A stretch of 43,321 nucleotides of DNA from Mycobacterium nebraskense (GTDB lineage Bacteria; Actinomycetota; Actinomycetes; Mycobacteriales; Mycobacteriaceae). The notes beneath the pieces were generated by a model that made no database searches, was not told the DNA's origin, and saw only the letters and a program-made list of their open reading frames with translations. The stretch lies in contig NZ_LQPH01000112.1 in assembly GCF_002102255.1 (NCBI RefSeq), positions 1 through 43,321 on the forward strand, given 5' to 3'. Both the position numbers and the translations under genes were made by a program. Below are positions 7,719 to 16,726 of the stretch, piece after piece. Within the stretch, counting starts at the first letter, position 1; every line of letters begins with the position of its first letter.

Positions 7719-8318
7719 ATGCCGACCACCAGCAAGGCCGCGTTGCGGGCGCAGCTGCAGGCGGCCCGGCGCCGCGTTGCCGACGCCGTTCGGGCCGACG
7801 AGGCGCGAATGTTGAGCGAGCACCTGGAAGCCGCAAAAAACATCGTGAGCAGCGACAACACGGTGTGCGCGTATGTGCCGGTGGGCGCCGAGCCCGGCTC
7901 GATTGAGATGCTGGAGGTGTTGCTGCGGCGGGCCGGACGGGTGCTGCTGCCGGTTGCGCGCACCACCGCCGACAACGCAACCGTGCCGTTGCGCTGGGGC
8001 GAATACCGACCCGGCACACTGACATCCGGGCGTTGGGGATTGCTGGAGCCGCCGGAACCGTGGCTACCGGCATCGGCGATCGCGGAGGCGAGCCTGATTT
8101 TGGTGCCGTCGTTGGCCGTCGACCGCTCCGGGGTGCGGTTGGGCCGGGGTCGCGGTTTCTACGATCGCTCGCTGGGCGACCGTGACCCACACGCGCGGCT
8201 GCTCGCGGTGGTGCGCGACGCGGAGTTGGTGGATGAATTGCCCGCCGAGCCGCACGACATACCGATGACGGACGCGCTCACGCCGCGGATGGGACTAACC
8301 GCTCTCAAACCGCGGTGA
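7719..8318 (+). CDS. 5-formyltetrahydrofolate cyclo-ligase
   Basis: The 199-residue protein uses ATP to convert 5-formyl-THF to 5,10-methenyl-THF and so recycles a stored folate form. It shows the family N-terminus with basic residues (KAALRAQLQAARR), the central VPVGAEPGSIEM segment, and the C-terminal signature GVRLGRGRGFYDRSL (about 136-150), where the ATP-binding loop lies. It corresponds to Rv0992c. It diverges from galU and is followed after 88 bp by the chaperone gene, which has its own operator. Confidence 0.93.
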   Translation: MPTTSKAALRAQLQAARRRVADAVRADEARMLSEHLEAAKNIVSSDNTVCAYVPVGAEPGSIEMLEVLLRRAGRVLLPVARTTADNATVPLRWGEYRPGTLTSGRWGLLEPPEPWLPASAIAEASLILVPSLAVDRSGVRLGRGRGFYDRSLGDRDPHARLLAVVRDAELVDELPAEPHDIPMTDALTPRMGLTALKPR

Positions 8319-8351
8319 CATATCGGGAATGAGCGACGTCACGTGGCGGTT

Positions 8352-8378
8352 CTAGCACTTGAGACGTTAGAGTGCTAA
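8352..8378 (+). promoter_or_regulatory. CIRCE element (HrcA operator)
   Basis: The arms CTAGCACTT and GAGTGCTAA are separated by 9 bp, matching the CIRCE consensus TTAGCACTC-N9-GAGTGCTAA. The right arm is perfect and the left arm has 7 of 9 positions. It lies 29 bp upstream of the zinc-ribbon chaperone start. HrcA is the heat-shock repressor of groE operons in actinobacteria, so this gene should be induced by heat or unfolded-protein stress. Confidence 0.88.
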
Positions 8379-8406
8379 CAGACTTTGTGATCATCCGGAG
8401 GTTTTC

Positions 8407-8742
8407 GTGCCGACTTACAGCTATCAGTGCACCGAGTGCGAGGATCGCTTCGACATCGTGCAGGCCTTCACCGACGATGCGCTGACCACGTGCAATCGCT
8501 GCTCCGGGCGGCTGCGCAAGCTCTTCAACTCCGTCGGCGTGGTGTTCAAGGGCAGCGGCTTCTACCGCACCGACAGCCGCGAGTCCGGAAAGAAGTCGAC
8601 GAGTTCTACCAATGGGTCCTCGTCGAGCGACTCGGGATCGAGCTCGGCATCCAGCGAGAAGTCCGGATCGAGCGAGAAGTCCGGATCCAGCGAGAAGTCG
8701 AGCAGCAGCTCCACGGCGTCCACCGCGGCCGCCTCGAGCTAA
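8407..8742 (+). CDS. ruc: FmdB-type zinc-ribbon redox chaperone (Ruc)
   Basis: The 111-residue protein has an N-terminal zinc ribbon with CTEC (8-11) and CNRC (29-32), followed from about residue 60 by a disordered tail of Ser, Lys and Glu with three GSSEKS repeats. The M. tuberculosis homologue Rv0991c is reported as a redox-regulated chaperone (Ruc) that is activated when the cysteines are oxidised and works with the Hsp70 system. The GTG start at 8407 follows CCGGAGG and is preceded by a CIRCE element, which fits a heat-shock role. The Ser-rich tail is encoded by near-identical 18-bp units and may vary in length between strains. Confidence 0.9.
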   Translation: MPTYSYQCTECEDRFDIVQAFTDDALTTCNRCSGRLRKLFNSVGVVFKGSGFYRTDSRESGKKSTSSTNGSSSSDSGSSSASSEKSGSSEKSGSSEKSSSSSTASTAAASS

Positions 8743-8808
8743 CGGGCTATCCACAGTCGCATTTGCGCCCGCATCCGCCGCTGACCGCGGTGCGCTTACC
8801 GTTGCGGC

Positions 8809-9486
8809 GTGGGCGAATCATCGCTGAATCCCAGCCTGTTCAGCCGCCTTTTAATGCTGCGTCCGGATTGGACCCGGACCGTGCTGGCGCGGCGAGTCGC
8901 CGCGGGCGGGCTTGTCGTGTTGGCCGGCCTGGCTGCGCTGCGCTCCAACCCGGCCGGTGACTACGCCGAGGTGGTGGTCGCCGATCATGACCTGCGGCCC
9001 GGAGCCGCATTGACCCCGGCCGATGTTCGTCTCGAAAAGCGTTTGGCCGCAACCGTTCCCGATGGGTCACTGGCCGACGTGAGCGCCGTGGCCGGTTCGA
9101 CGCTGGCCGGACCGACGCGGCGCGGCGAGGTGCTCACCGACGTGCGGTTGCTGGGCAGCCGGCTGGCCGAGGCCGCAATCGCGTCGAAGGCGGGGCCCGG
9201 GGCCCGGATCGTGCCGCTGCGCCTGGCCGACAGCGCCCTGGTCGACCTCGTCCGCGTCGGCGACGTCGTCGACGTGCTGGCCGCACCGGCAACCGGGTCG
9301 GCGGAGACGCCCCAGGCCGTCCCCAAGGTGGTGGCCACCGACGCCGTCGTGGTGCTCGTGTCGGCCAAGCCAAAGGTCCAGGCCGGGGACGGCGACCGCG
9401 TAGTGTTGGTTGCGCTGCCGGCTCGCGTGGCGAACTCGGTGGCGGGCTTGGCGCTGGGTCAGGTGGTGACGCTCACCCTGCACTGA
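8809..9486 (+). CDS. SAF-domain, membrane-anchored protein (CpaB/RcpC-like)
   Basis: The frame gives 225 residues from GTG 8809; ATG 8854 (MLRPDW) is an equally plausible start. A hydrophobic segment (about 30-46) acts as signal anchor. It is followed by an SAF domain with AEVVVADHDLRPGAAL and a C-terminal part (DLVRVGDVVDVLA) like CpaB/RcpC pilus-assembly proteins. It matches Rv0990c, which in M. tuberculosis lies beside the Ruc gene and is controlled with it. It is only 66 bp downstream, so it probably shares the CIRCE-controlled transcript. No pilus genes are nearby and the function is unknown. Confidence 0.75.
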   Translation: MGESSLNPSLFSRLLMLRPDWTRTVLARRVAAGGLVVLAGLAALRSNPAGDYAEVVVADHDLRPGAALTPADVRLEKRLAATVPDGSLADVSAVAGSTLAGPTRRGEVLTDVRLLGSRLAEAAIASKAGPGARIVPLRLADSALVDLVRVGDVVDVLAAPATGSAETPQAVPKVVATDAVVVLVSAKPKVQAGDGDRVVLVALPARVANSVAGLALGQVVTLTLH

Positions 9487-9552
9487 GTGCCTCGCCACTG
9501 CTGGCCACCCAGCCGACAGCAAACTCTGTCCAATCCCAGGAAGGACATCTGA

Positions 9553-10011
9553 ATGTTCAAAGGGTTCAAGGAGTTTCTCTCGCGGGGCAACATCGTCGAC
9601 CTAGCTGTCGCGGTGGTCATCGGTACTGCCTTCACCGCGCTGGTCACCAAGTTCACCGACAGCATCATCACGCCGCTGATCAACCGGATCGGCGTCAAGC
9701 AGCAATCCAATGTCGGCGCCTTGAAGATCAGCATCGGCGGCGGTCAGACCATCGACTTGAACGTTCTGCTGTCGGCCGCGATCAACTTCGTGCTCATCGC
9801 CGCGGTCGTTTACTTCTTCGTCGTGCTGCCCTACAACACGCTGCGCAAGCGTGGTGAGGTCGAACAGGCGGACGACGCCCAGATCGTTCTGCTCACCGAT
9901 ATCCGCGACCTTCTCGCCCAGACCAACGGAGACTCGTCCGGCAAGCACGGTGGAGTAAGCACGACGCCCCCGCCCGAGCACGGCCCGCGCGCCGACGCCG
10001 AGTCACAGTGA
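9553..10011 (+). CDS. mscL: Large-conductance mechanosensitive channel
   Basis: The 152-residue channel subunit forms a homopentamer in the plasma membrane and opens under turgor stress to release solutes. The N-terminal [20 protein letters not shown] leads into the pore helix TM1, the central periplasmic loop contains the GGGQTID segment, TM2 is [17 protein letters not shown], and a cytosolic charged helix follows. AGGAAGG lies upstream of the ATG. It is equivalent to Rv0985c. Relative to M. tuberculosis, the genes corresponding to Rv0986-Rv0989 are absent between this gene and the SAF gene. It ends 7 bp from the convergent moaB2. Confidence 0.97.
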   Translation: MFKGFKEFLSRGNIVDLAVAVVIGTAFTALVTKFTDSIITPLINRIGVKQQSNVGALKISIGGGQTIDLNVLLSAAINFVLIAAVVYFFVVLPYNTLRKRGEVEQADDAQIVLLTDIRDLLAQTNGDSSGKHGGVSTTPPPEHGPRADAESQ

Positions 10012-10018
10012 CGCGCGC

Positions 10019-10576
10019 CTAGATCTCCAGGCTCGACAGCTGCCCGATGATCTGAGCGGCCAGCGGGTTCAGCGTCGCCATTCCGTCGCGCACCGCATAA
10101 CGGGAACCGGCCAGGTTCACCACCAACGTGCTTCCGGACACCCCGGCCAGGCCGCGTGACAATCCGGCGTCGATGATGCCCGCGGACAGCCCCGAGCCCC
10201 GAATGGCCTCGGCGATGCCGAGGATTTCGCGGTCCAGAATCTCGCGGGTGGCCTCGGGGGTGACGTCGCGCGGCGTGACACCCGTCCCGCCGACGGAGAC
10301 CACCAGGTCCACCCCGCCGATCACCGCGGTATTGAGCGCGTTGCGGATCTCGACCTCGTCCGCCGCGACCGCAACCACACCGTCGACGACGAATCCCGCC
10401 TCGGTCAGCAGCTCGGTAACCAACGGCCCACTGTGGTCCTCGTCCCCATGAGCGGTGCGATCGTCCACCACCACGACCAGGGCCCGGCCAACTACCAACT
10501 CCGCACCCGTTTCCATGGGTGCCACCGTATAACCGAGCTCCGACAATCCCGCCGACGAGGGTTCTTCGACTCGCAT
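10019..10576 (-). CDS. moaB2: MoaB-like molybdopterin-binding domain protein
   Basis: The 185-residue protein consists of a single MoaB/MogA fold. The MPT-binding loop VSVGGTGVTPRDVTPEAT (about 93-110) and the DDRTAHGDEDHSGPL segment are visible. MogA/MoaB proteins adenylylate molybdopterin, but MoaB2 has been reported to bind sigma factor A in M. smegmatis, so its role may be regulatory. It overlaps pepD by one base (TAATG) and so ends the mprA-mprB-pepD-moaB2 operon, which links it to envelope stress rather than to cofactor genes. Confidence 0.9.
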   Translation of the reverse strand: MRVEEPSSAGLSELGYTVAPMETGAELVVGRALVVVVDDRTAHGDEDHSGPLVTELLTEAGFVVDGVVAVAADEVEIRNALNTAVIGGVDLVVSVGGTGVTPRDVTPEATREILDREILGIAEAIRGSGLSAGIIDAGLSRGLAGVSGSTLVVNLAGSRYAVRDGMATLNPLAAQIIGQLSSLEI

Positions 10577-12066
10577 TACTGATCCGCCTTCCCCAGGGTC
10601 ACCGGCACGGTACGGCTGCCACCACCAGCGGGATCCTGGAAGGTCAGCGAAATCTTGTCGCCTGGCGCCCTGGACCGCACGGCCGCAACCAGGGCGTCGG
10701 CGCTGCTGATAGGGCGGTCGTCGACCTTGGTGACGACCACATTCTTGGGCACTCCGGCTGTCGAGGCCGCACCACCCGGCACGACGTCGACGACCTTGGC
10801 GCCCGGGGAACCCTTGTCGTTCGTCACCTGCACACCGAGCGAGGCGTGGGAGGCCTTGCCGCTGCTGATCAGTTCGTCGGCGATGCGCTTGGCCTGATCG
10901 ACCGGGATCGCGAACCCGAGCCCGATCGAACCGCTCTGGGCGTCCGGCGAGTCGGCACCCAGGGTGGCAATGGCCGAGTTCACACCCACCAGCTGGCCGT
11001 TCATATTCACCAGCGCGCCGCCGGAGTTACCGGGGTTGATGGCGGCATCTGTCTGGATCGCGTCGAGGACGGTGTTCTGGTTGCCCGACTCACCGGTGGT
11101 GGACACCGGCCGATTCAGTGCACTGACGATCCCGGTGGTCACCGTGCCCGACAGACCGAGCGGCGACCCGATGGCCACCACCGGTTGGCCGACGCGCAGA
11201 TCCGACGAGGACCCCAGGGAAATCGGGGTGAGGCCCGAGACGCCCTGCACGCGGATCACGGCGATGTCACTGGTCGGGTCGGCACCGAGGACCGTGAACG
11301 GTGCGGTGCGGCCGTCGGCGAAGGTCACCGTGGTCTTCGGAGCCGGACCACCCGGACCGCCAGGGGGAGCGCCGGGCGGGCCGCCGGGGGGAGCACCACC
11401 GGGAGCCCCGGGGGCCTTCGGCGGCCCCGCGGCCGCCGCGACCACGTGGTTGTTGGTGAGGATGAGCCCATCGGTGGACAGGATGATGCCGGAGCCCTCT
11501 TCAGACTGGCGGCCCAGATCCGTCTCCAGCATGACGACGCTGGGCACCACCTTGGAGGCAACCTGTTCAACGCTGCCCGGCGGCATGTTCGCCGCCGGGA
11601 CGCTGGGCGCGGCTCCGCCGATGACGCTGTGCCCTTTGCCGTTGGTGGTGTGCGTGCCCAGCTCGACGGCCGTCGCCGCGGCTCCGCCTATGCCGGCAGA
11701 CACCACCGCGATGGCCAGTGCGCCGACGGCCAACAGCCCTGAGCGGGGCCGTTTTTGGGGGCCGGGCGGCGGCATCGGCGGCAGCATGCCGGGAATCGGT
11801 CCCGTCCCGGAGCCTCCGGGCATTGGACCTACCCCGGTTCCGCCCGGTATCCGGCCGGGACCGGTGCCGCTGTATGGGTCGTAAGGCTGCCGGAATTGGG
11901 TTGTCTGCGATTGATGCCGCCAGTCGAATGGCTGGCTATACGGTTGCTGAGGCCCCTGGCCGTAAGCAGAGGTCCCCGGATGGCTCGGGGCGGATGCAGG
12001 CTGATTCGGCGCGGGACGGTATCCCGGCTGCTGCGGCGGTGGCGAATACCTCGGGTCATTCGTCAT
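10576..12066 (-). CDS. pepD: HtrA-like serine protease PepD
   Basis: The 496-residue protein has a Pro/Gly/Gln-rich cytosolic N-terminus (1-108), one transmembrane segment (about 109-134), an external trypsin-like domain with His207 in TNNHVV, Asp267 in DPTSDIAV and Ser348 in NPGNSGG, and a C-terminal PDZ domain (about 395-490). It degrades or refolds damaged envelope proteins and feeds back on MprAB signalling. The ATG at 12066 is chosen by homology; the open frame runs back to 12657 through mprB and that part is spurious. Odd: a Pro/Gly/Ala insertion of about 30 residues (214-243) lies between the catalytic His and Asp, longer than I recall for M. tuberculosis. Confidence 0.95.
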   Translation of the reverse strand: MTNDPRYSPPPQQPGYRPAPNQPASAPSHPGTSAYGQGPQQPYSQPFDWRHQSQTTQFRQPYDPYSGTGPGRIPGGTGVGPMPGGSGTGPIPGMLPPMPPPGPQKRPRSGLLAVGALAIAVVSAGIGGAAATAVELGTHTTNGKGHSVIGGAAPSVPAANMPPGSVEQVASKVVPSVVMLETDLGRQSEEGSGIILSTDGLILTNNHVVAAAAGPPKAPGAPGGAPPGGPPGAPPGGPGGPAPKTTVTFADGRTAPFTVLGADPTSDIAVIRVQGVSGLTPISLGSSSDLRVGQPVVAIGSPLGLSGTVTTGIVSALNRPVSTTGESGNQNTVLDAIQTDAAINPGNSGGALVNMNGQLVGVNSAIATLGADSPDAQSGSIGLGFAIPVDQAKRIADELISSGKASHASLGVQVTNDKGSPGAKVVDVVPGGAASTAGVPKNVVVTKVDDRPISSADALVAAVRSRAPGDKISLTFQDPAGGGSRTVPVTLGKADQ

Positions 12067-12134
12067 GGCGCTGGGTCGCACTTCCTCTATCTCAGTATTC
12101 GGCTGGATTGGGCTCTTCAACAGTAGCTGCAGAC

Positions 12135-13694
12135 TTACCTTGCCCGCGCGGACTGAGAGTCCGCTGAGATAACGTTCGCCGGTTCCCGAGAGTTCGACTG
12201 GTCGCCGGCCACGGGGACCGTGGGGTCGGTGCCGGTCTCTTCCTCGGCTTCCTCGGCGTTCCCGGCGGCGGGTGTCGGATACGTCGAGGGCGGCATCGGC
12301 CGGCCGGGCAGCAGAACGTAAAACGAGCTCCCCGGCGGCTGTCCGCCAGGCACGGTGTCCTCGACACGAAGCAATCCACCGTGATTCAGCACGACCTTCT
12401 TGACGATCGCCAGCCCAAGTCCGGAACCCGGCATGGCACGTGCGGTCGTCGAACGGTAGAACCGCTCGAACACCAGGCGGCGTTCGTGCGGCGGAATGCC
12501 GGGGCCGTGGTCGGACACCACCAACTCTGCGTGCGACGGGTCCAGTTGCCGCATGGTGATGCCGACATGGCCGCCCGGCGGGCTCCACTTGGCCGCGTTG
12601 TCCAACAGGTTCAGCACCGCGCGCGACAGCCCGGCGGCGTCGCCGTACATCTGCCAAGGCGTCATTTCGACGTCGAAGTGAATGTCGTTGCGGCGCCGCC
12701 TGACTCGCTCCAGGCTGCGATCGACCACCTCGGACATGTCGACCGGTTCGTGCACCACCTGGCCGGCGTCGTCCCGGGTGAGGTCCACCAGATCGCCTAC
12801 CAGCGTGGACAGTTCCTCGATCTGCGCCAGCACGTCGGCGCGGAGCTCGACCATCTCCTGCTCCGGCAGCCGCGGCGCCCCCGGTTCCATCGAAGCCATC
12901 AGCAACTCGACGTTGGTGCGCAGCGACGTCAGCGGGGTACGCAATTCGTGCCCGGCGTCGGTGACCAGCCGCGCCTGCCGCTCGCGGGACTCGGCCAGCG
13001 CGCGCAGCATCAAGTTGAATGCCTCGGTGAGCCTGGCCAATTCGTCGCTGCCGAACACCGGAATGGGCCGCAGGTCGTCGGTGCGCGCCACCCGTTCGGC
13101 CGCTTCGGTCAGGCGAGCCACCGGACGTAGCCCCGCCCTGGTGACCATGCCGCCCGCCACCGCGGCGACCGCGACGCCGATGCCACCGACGATCAGCAGC
13201 ACCCAGCGCAGCTTGGTCATCACCGCCTCGGTCGGTTTGAGGCTCTTGGAGATCAACAGCGAACAGCCGTTGGGCAGGTGGATGGCCAAGACTCGTTGAT
13301 CCATGGCGGTGCGCCGGGACATGAACAAATCACCGCGGATCACCGCCTTTTCGGGCGCGCCGACCGGCAGCGTCTGACCCGGCTGCTGCGCGGTGTAGAT
13401 CGCGTGACCCGGGTTCACCAGCATCGCGTTGACGTCCGAATAGGCGGTGCCTTCGATGGCCTTCCCGGGGTCGGCGGCCAGTGAACCGCTGGCGATCAGC
13501 AGCTGCGCCCGGCTTTGCAGCTGGTTGTCGATATCGCTATACAGCGCAGCCGAAATCACCGCATACACGGCGAACGCCATCAACACGACGACCATCGCCA
13601 CCATCGACATCGCCAGCAGCATGACGCGCCACCGCAGGGACAACGAGCTGGTGGCGCGCAGCGGCACGCGTTGGGGCCGTTGGTACCGGATCAT
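12135..13694 (-). CDS. mprB: Sensor histidine kinase MprB
   Basis: The 519-residue sensor has TM1 (about 24-50), an extracytoplasmic sensor loop (about 51-162), TM2 (about 163-184), HAMP, then a dimerisation domain with His249 in DAGHELRTPLTSL. The ATPase domain shows the N box (NLLDNAAKWS) and the G boxes DHGPGIPP and GSGLGLAIV. With MprA it forms the envelope-stress two-component system that senses unfolded exported proteins through DnaK and PepD. The start follows the mprA stop by 16 bp. The C-terminal tail beyond the ATPase domain is acidic and Pro/Thr-rich and probably disordered. Confidence 0.96.
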   Translation of the reverse strand: MIRYQRPQRVPLRATSSLSLRWRVMLLAMSMVAMVVVLMAFAVYAVISAALYSDIDNQLQSRAQLLIASGSLAADPGKAIEGTAYSDVNAMLVNPGHAIYTAQQPGQTLPVGAPEKAVIRGDLFMSRRTAMDQRVLAIHLPNGCSLLISKSLKPTEAVMTKLRWVLLIVGGIGVAVAAVAGGMVTRAGLRPVARLTEAAERVARTDDLRPIPVFGSDELARLTEAFNLMLRALAESRERQARLVTDAGHELRTPLTSLRTNVELLMASMEPGAPRLPEQEMVELRADVLAQIEELSTLVGDLVDLTRDDAGQVVHEPVDMSEVVDRSLERVRRRRNDIHFDVEMTPWQMYGDAAGLSRAVLNLLDNAAKWSPPGGHVGITMRQLDPSHAELVVSDHGPGIPPHERRLVFERFYRSTTARAMPGSGLGLAIVKKVVLNHGGLLRVEDTVPGGQPPGSSFYVLLPGRPMPPSTYPTPAAGNAEEAEEETGTDPTVPVAGDQSNSREPANVISADSQSARAR

Positions 13695-13710
13695 CGTCGA
13701 TTGTGACTCG

Positions 13711-14397
<687 letters not shown>

Positions 14398-14419
14398 GGG
14401 CTTAGTGTCGTCCCGACGC

Positions 14420-14437
14420 CTGAGAGCGGGCTGAGAG
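14420..14437 (-). promoter_or_regulatory. MprA box upstream of mprA
   Basis: Two identical direct repeats, CTCTCAG on the minus strand, are separated by CCCG, giving an 11-bp period that puts both on one face of the helix. They lie 23-40 bp upstream of the mprA GTG. MprA is known to bind loosely conserved tandem repeats of this kind, so autoregulation is expected. Confidence 0.8.
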
Positions 14438-14524
14438 GCGCGCCGGGTGTTTGCCGAGATTCGCCCGGCGACGATGCGGGGCGAAAGCCCTGAGGAGGAG
14501 TCGGGCAATTGCTAACGCGGGAAA

Positions 14525-14698
14525 CTAACGCCGGTCGAGATCGATCAGACCGAGGCGGGCGGCCTTGAGCAGCCGGCGGGGCACCTTGTGCTTCTGGCCT
14601 GCGACCGTCACCCCGACGAGCTCCGTCTTGGTGGCCTTCCACTGCGCGCGACGGCTACGGGTGTTCGCGCGCGACATCCTGCGCTTGGGTACGGCCAT
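14525..14698 (-). CDS. rpmF: 50S ribosomal protein L32
   Basis: The 57-residue basic protein starts [20 protein letters not shown] and ends LGLIDLDRR, the standard L32 fold of the large subunit. It contains no cysteine, so it is the zinc-independent (C-minus) paralogue type, as in Rv0979A. GAGGAG lies 14 bp upstream of the ATG. It lies directly upstream of mprA on the same strand with a 127-bp gap, and faces away from the catabolic operon at 15008. Confidence 0.96.
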   Translation of the reverse strand: MAVPKRRMSRANTRSRRAQWKATKTELVGVTVAGQKHKVPRRLLKAARLGLIDLDRR

Positions 14699-15007
14699 GG
14701 TCGGGCCTAACTCCTCGTGTCGGGGCCTAGCTGGAGGCTAGTCGGGCATGTCGCGGGGGGTGGCCCGTGGGGCCGAACGTGCGACGATTGCTATCAGGAT
14801 AGTCGGTGGCCCGCTGCTCACCAAAACGACGCCCGTCGGCGCCGAGATTGCCGTCACGGCTGAGATTGGGCGACGTCAACGACCACGGCGGCAGCCTCGG
14901 GGCGGGAGGCGAGCGGGCGTCCTTGACGTGACACCGGCGCGACCCGCTAACCTACCGGTTGGTTGGTTGGTTTGCGCTCACCGGTGCATCGCAGATTGGA
15001 GGACAGC
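14699..15007. other. Divergent intergenic region between rpmF and the catabolic operon
   Basis: No gene is seen in these 309 bp. The right end holds the near-palindrome at 14949-14964 and a short GGTT-rich run (14957-14970), followed by GGAGGA just before the operon start. The left end carries the rpmF leader. Confidence 0.6.
14949..14964. promoter_or_regulatory. Candidate operator of the catabolic operon
   Basis: AACCTACCGGTTGGTT is a 16-bp near-palindrome with one mismatched pair, centred on ACCGGT about 50 bp upstream of the operon's first ATG and running into a GGTT-rich repeat. The size and symmetry suit a TetR-type repressor. No regulator gene is adjacent, so the cognate protein would be encoded elsewhere. 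Confidence 0.5.
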
Positions 15008-16726
15008 ATGGCCTCTGCTCCTGGTCGCGACGCTGTCCGGATCGCGAACTGCTCCGGTTTCTACGGCGACCGGCTATCGGCGATGCGCGAGATGCTCACC
15101 GGCGGAGACCTGGACTACCTCACCGGCGACTACCTGGCCGAACTGACCATGCTGATCCTCGGCCGCGACCGCATGAAGCATCCCGAGCGGGGCTACGCGA
15201 AGACCTTCCTGACCCAACTCGAGGACTGCCTGGGCGAGGCCCGGGACCGCGGCGTTCGCATCGTCGCCAACGCCGGCGGCCTTAACCCTGCCGGGCTGGC
15301 CGACGCGATACGCGCCCTGGCCGAGCGCCTCGGCATCCCGGCCCGGGTCGCCCACGTCGAAGGGGACGACCTGCTGGCGCGCGCCGCCGAACTGGGGCTG
15401 GGCGCGCCCCTGACGGCGAACGCCTACCTGGGCGCGTGGGGCATCGTCGATTGCCTGGGCGCCGGCGCCGACGTAGTCGTCACCGGCCGGGTCACCGACG
15501 CCTCGGTGATCGTCGGGGCGGCCGCAGCGCACTTCGGCTGGGGGCGCGCCGACTACAACCAGCTCGCCGGCGCGGTGGTCGCCGGCCATGTCATCGAGTG
15601 CGGCGTGCAGGCCACCGGCGGCAACTACTCCTTCTTTACGGAGATTTTGGAGTCCTCCGGCCTCCTCCACGCCGGTTTCCCGCTGGCCGAGGTCCACGCC
15701 GACGGCTCATCGGTGATCACCAAGCACCAGGGCACCGGCGGCCTGGTCAGCGTCGACACCGTCACCGCGCAGCTGCTCTACGAGATCACCGGCGCCCGCT
15801 ATGCCAACCCCGACGTCACCGCGCGGATGGACACCGTCAAGCTGTCCGCCGAGGGTCCCGACCGGGTGCGCATCAGCGGCGTGCTCGGCGAACCGCCGCC
15901 GCCCACGTACAAGGTGTCGCTGAACAGCATCGGCGGATTCCGCAATTCCATGACTTTCGTGCTGACCGGTCTGGACATCGAGGCCAAGGCCGACTTGATG
16001 CGCCGGCAGCTCGAGGCCGCGCTGACCGTCAAGCCCGCGGAGCTGCAGTGGTCACTGGCCCGCACCGACCACACCGACGCCGACACCGAGGAAGCCGCCA
16101 GCGCGCTGCTGCACTGCGTGGTCCGCGACCCCGACCCTGCGAACGTCGGGCGCCAGTTCTCTTCGGCCGCCGTGGAATTGGCGCTCGCCAGTTATCCGGG
16201 CTTTCACGTGACCGCCCCCCCGGGCGACGGTCAGGTCTACGGCGTGTTCACCCCGGGCTACGTCGACGCCAAGGAGGTGCCGCATGTGGCGGTGCACGCC
16301 GACGGCGCCCGCACCGACATCCCTTGCGCTACTGAGACTTTGGAGTTAGCACCGGCCGATCCCCCGCCATTGCCGGAGCCGCTTCCCGCCGGCCCGGTAC
16401 GCAGGGTGCCGCTGGGCCGCATCGCCGGGGCCCGCAGCGGCGACAAGGGCGGCTCGGCCAACGTCGGGGTCTGGGTCCGCACCGACGAACAATGGCGCTG
16501 GCTGGCCAACACGCTGACCGTCGAGCTGCTCAAGGAGCTGCTGCCCGAAGCGGCGGAGTTCGACGTCACCCGCCACGTGTTACCGAACCTGCGCGCGGTC
16601 AACTTCGTCATCGACGGCATCCTGGGCCAGGGCGTCGCCTATCAGGCACGTTTCGATCCGCAGGCCAAGGGTCTGGGTGAATGGCTGCGCGGCCGGTACG
16701 TCGACATCCCCGAAAGGCTCTTATGA
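15008..16726 (+). CDS. AtuA-like (DUF1446) acyclic terpene utilisation protein
   Basis: The 572-residue protein combines the DUF1446/AtuA N-terminal domain (NCSGFYGDRL near the start, IVANAGGLNPAGLADAI near 80, VVTGRVTDASVIVGAA near 155) with a C-terminal AtuA-like small domain (ARSGDKGGSANVGVWV near 475). AtuA is the first gene of the Pseudomonas acyclic terpene operon and its biochemical role is not settled. The ATG at 15008 follows GGAGGA; the open frame back to 14963 lacks a start signal. The stop overlaps the next gene by 4 bp (ATGA). It corresponds to Rv0976c. Its company points to catabolism of a methyl-branched or isoprenoid acyl-CoA. Confidence 0.85.
   Translation: MASAPGRDAVRIANCSGFYGDRLSAMREMLTGGDLDYLTGDYLAELTMLILGRDRMKHPERGYAKTFLTQLEDCLGEARDRGVRIVANAGGLNPAGLADAIRALAERLGIPARVAHVEGDDLLARAAELGLGAPLTANAYLGAWGIVDCLGAGADVVVTGRVTDASVIVGAAAAHFGWGRADYNQLAGAVVAGHVIECGVQATGGNYSFFTEILESSGLLHAGFPLAEVHADGSSVITKHQGTGGLVSVDTVTAQLLYEITGARYANPDVTARMDTVKLSAEGPDRVRISGVLGEPPPPTYKVSLNSIGGFRNSMTFVLTGLDIEAKADLMRRQLEAALTVKPAELQWSLARTDHTDADTEEAASALLHCVVRDPDPANVGRQFSSAAVELALASYPGFHVTAPPGDGQVYGVFTPGYVDAKEVPHVAVHADGARTDIPCATETLELAPADPPPLPEPLPAGPVRRVPLGRIAGARSGDKGGSANVGVWVRTDEQWRWLANTLTVELLKELLPEAAEFDVTRHVLPNLRAVNFVIDGILGQGVAYQARFDPQAKGLGEWLRGRYVDIPERLL

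Noticed and set aside
10519..11742. Plus-strand open frame of 407 residues opposite pepD and moaB2
   Set aside because: It is antisense to the protease with its complete catalytic triad, with no start signal and no recognisable domain.
12067..12657. N-terminal extension of pepD
   Set aside because: The extension overlaps the end of mprB and is Arg-rich without hydrophobic or domain features; MTNDPRYS at 12066 matches the expected PepD start.
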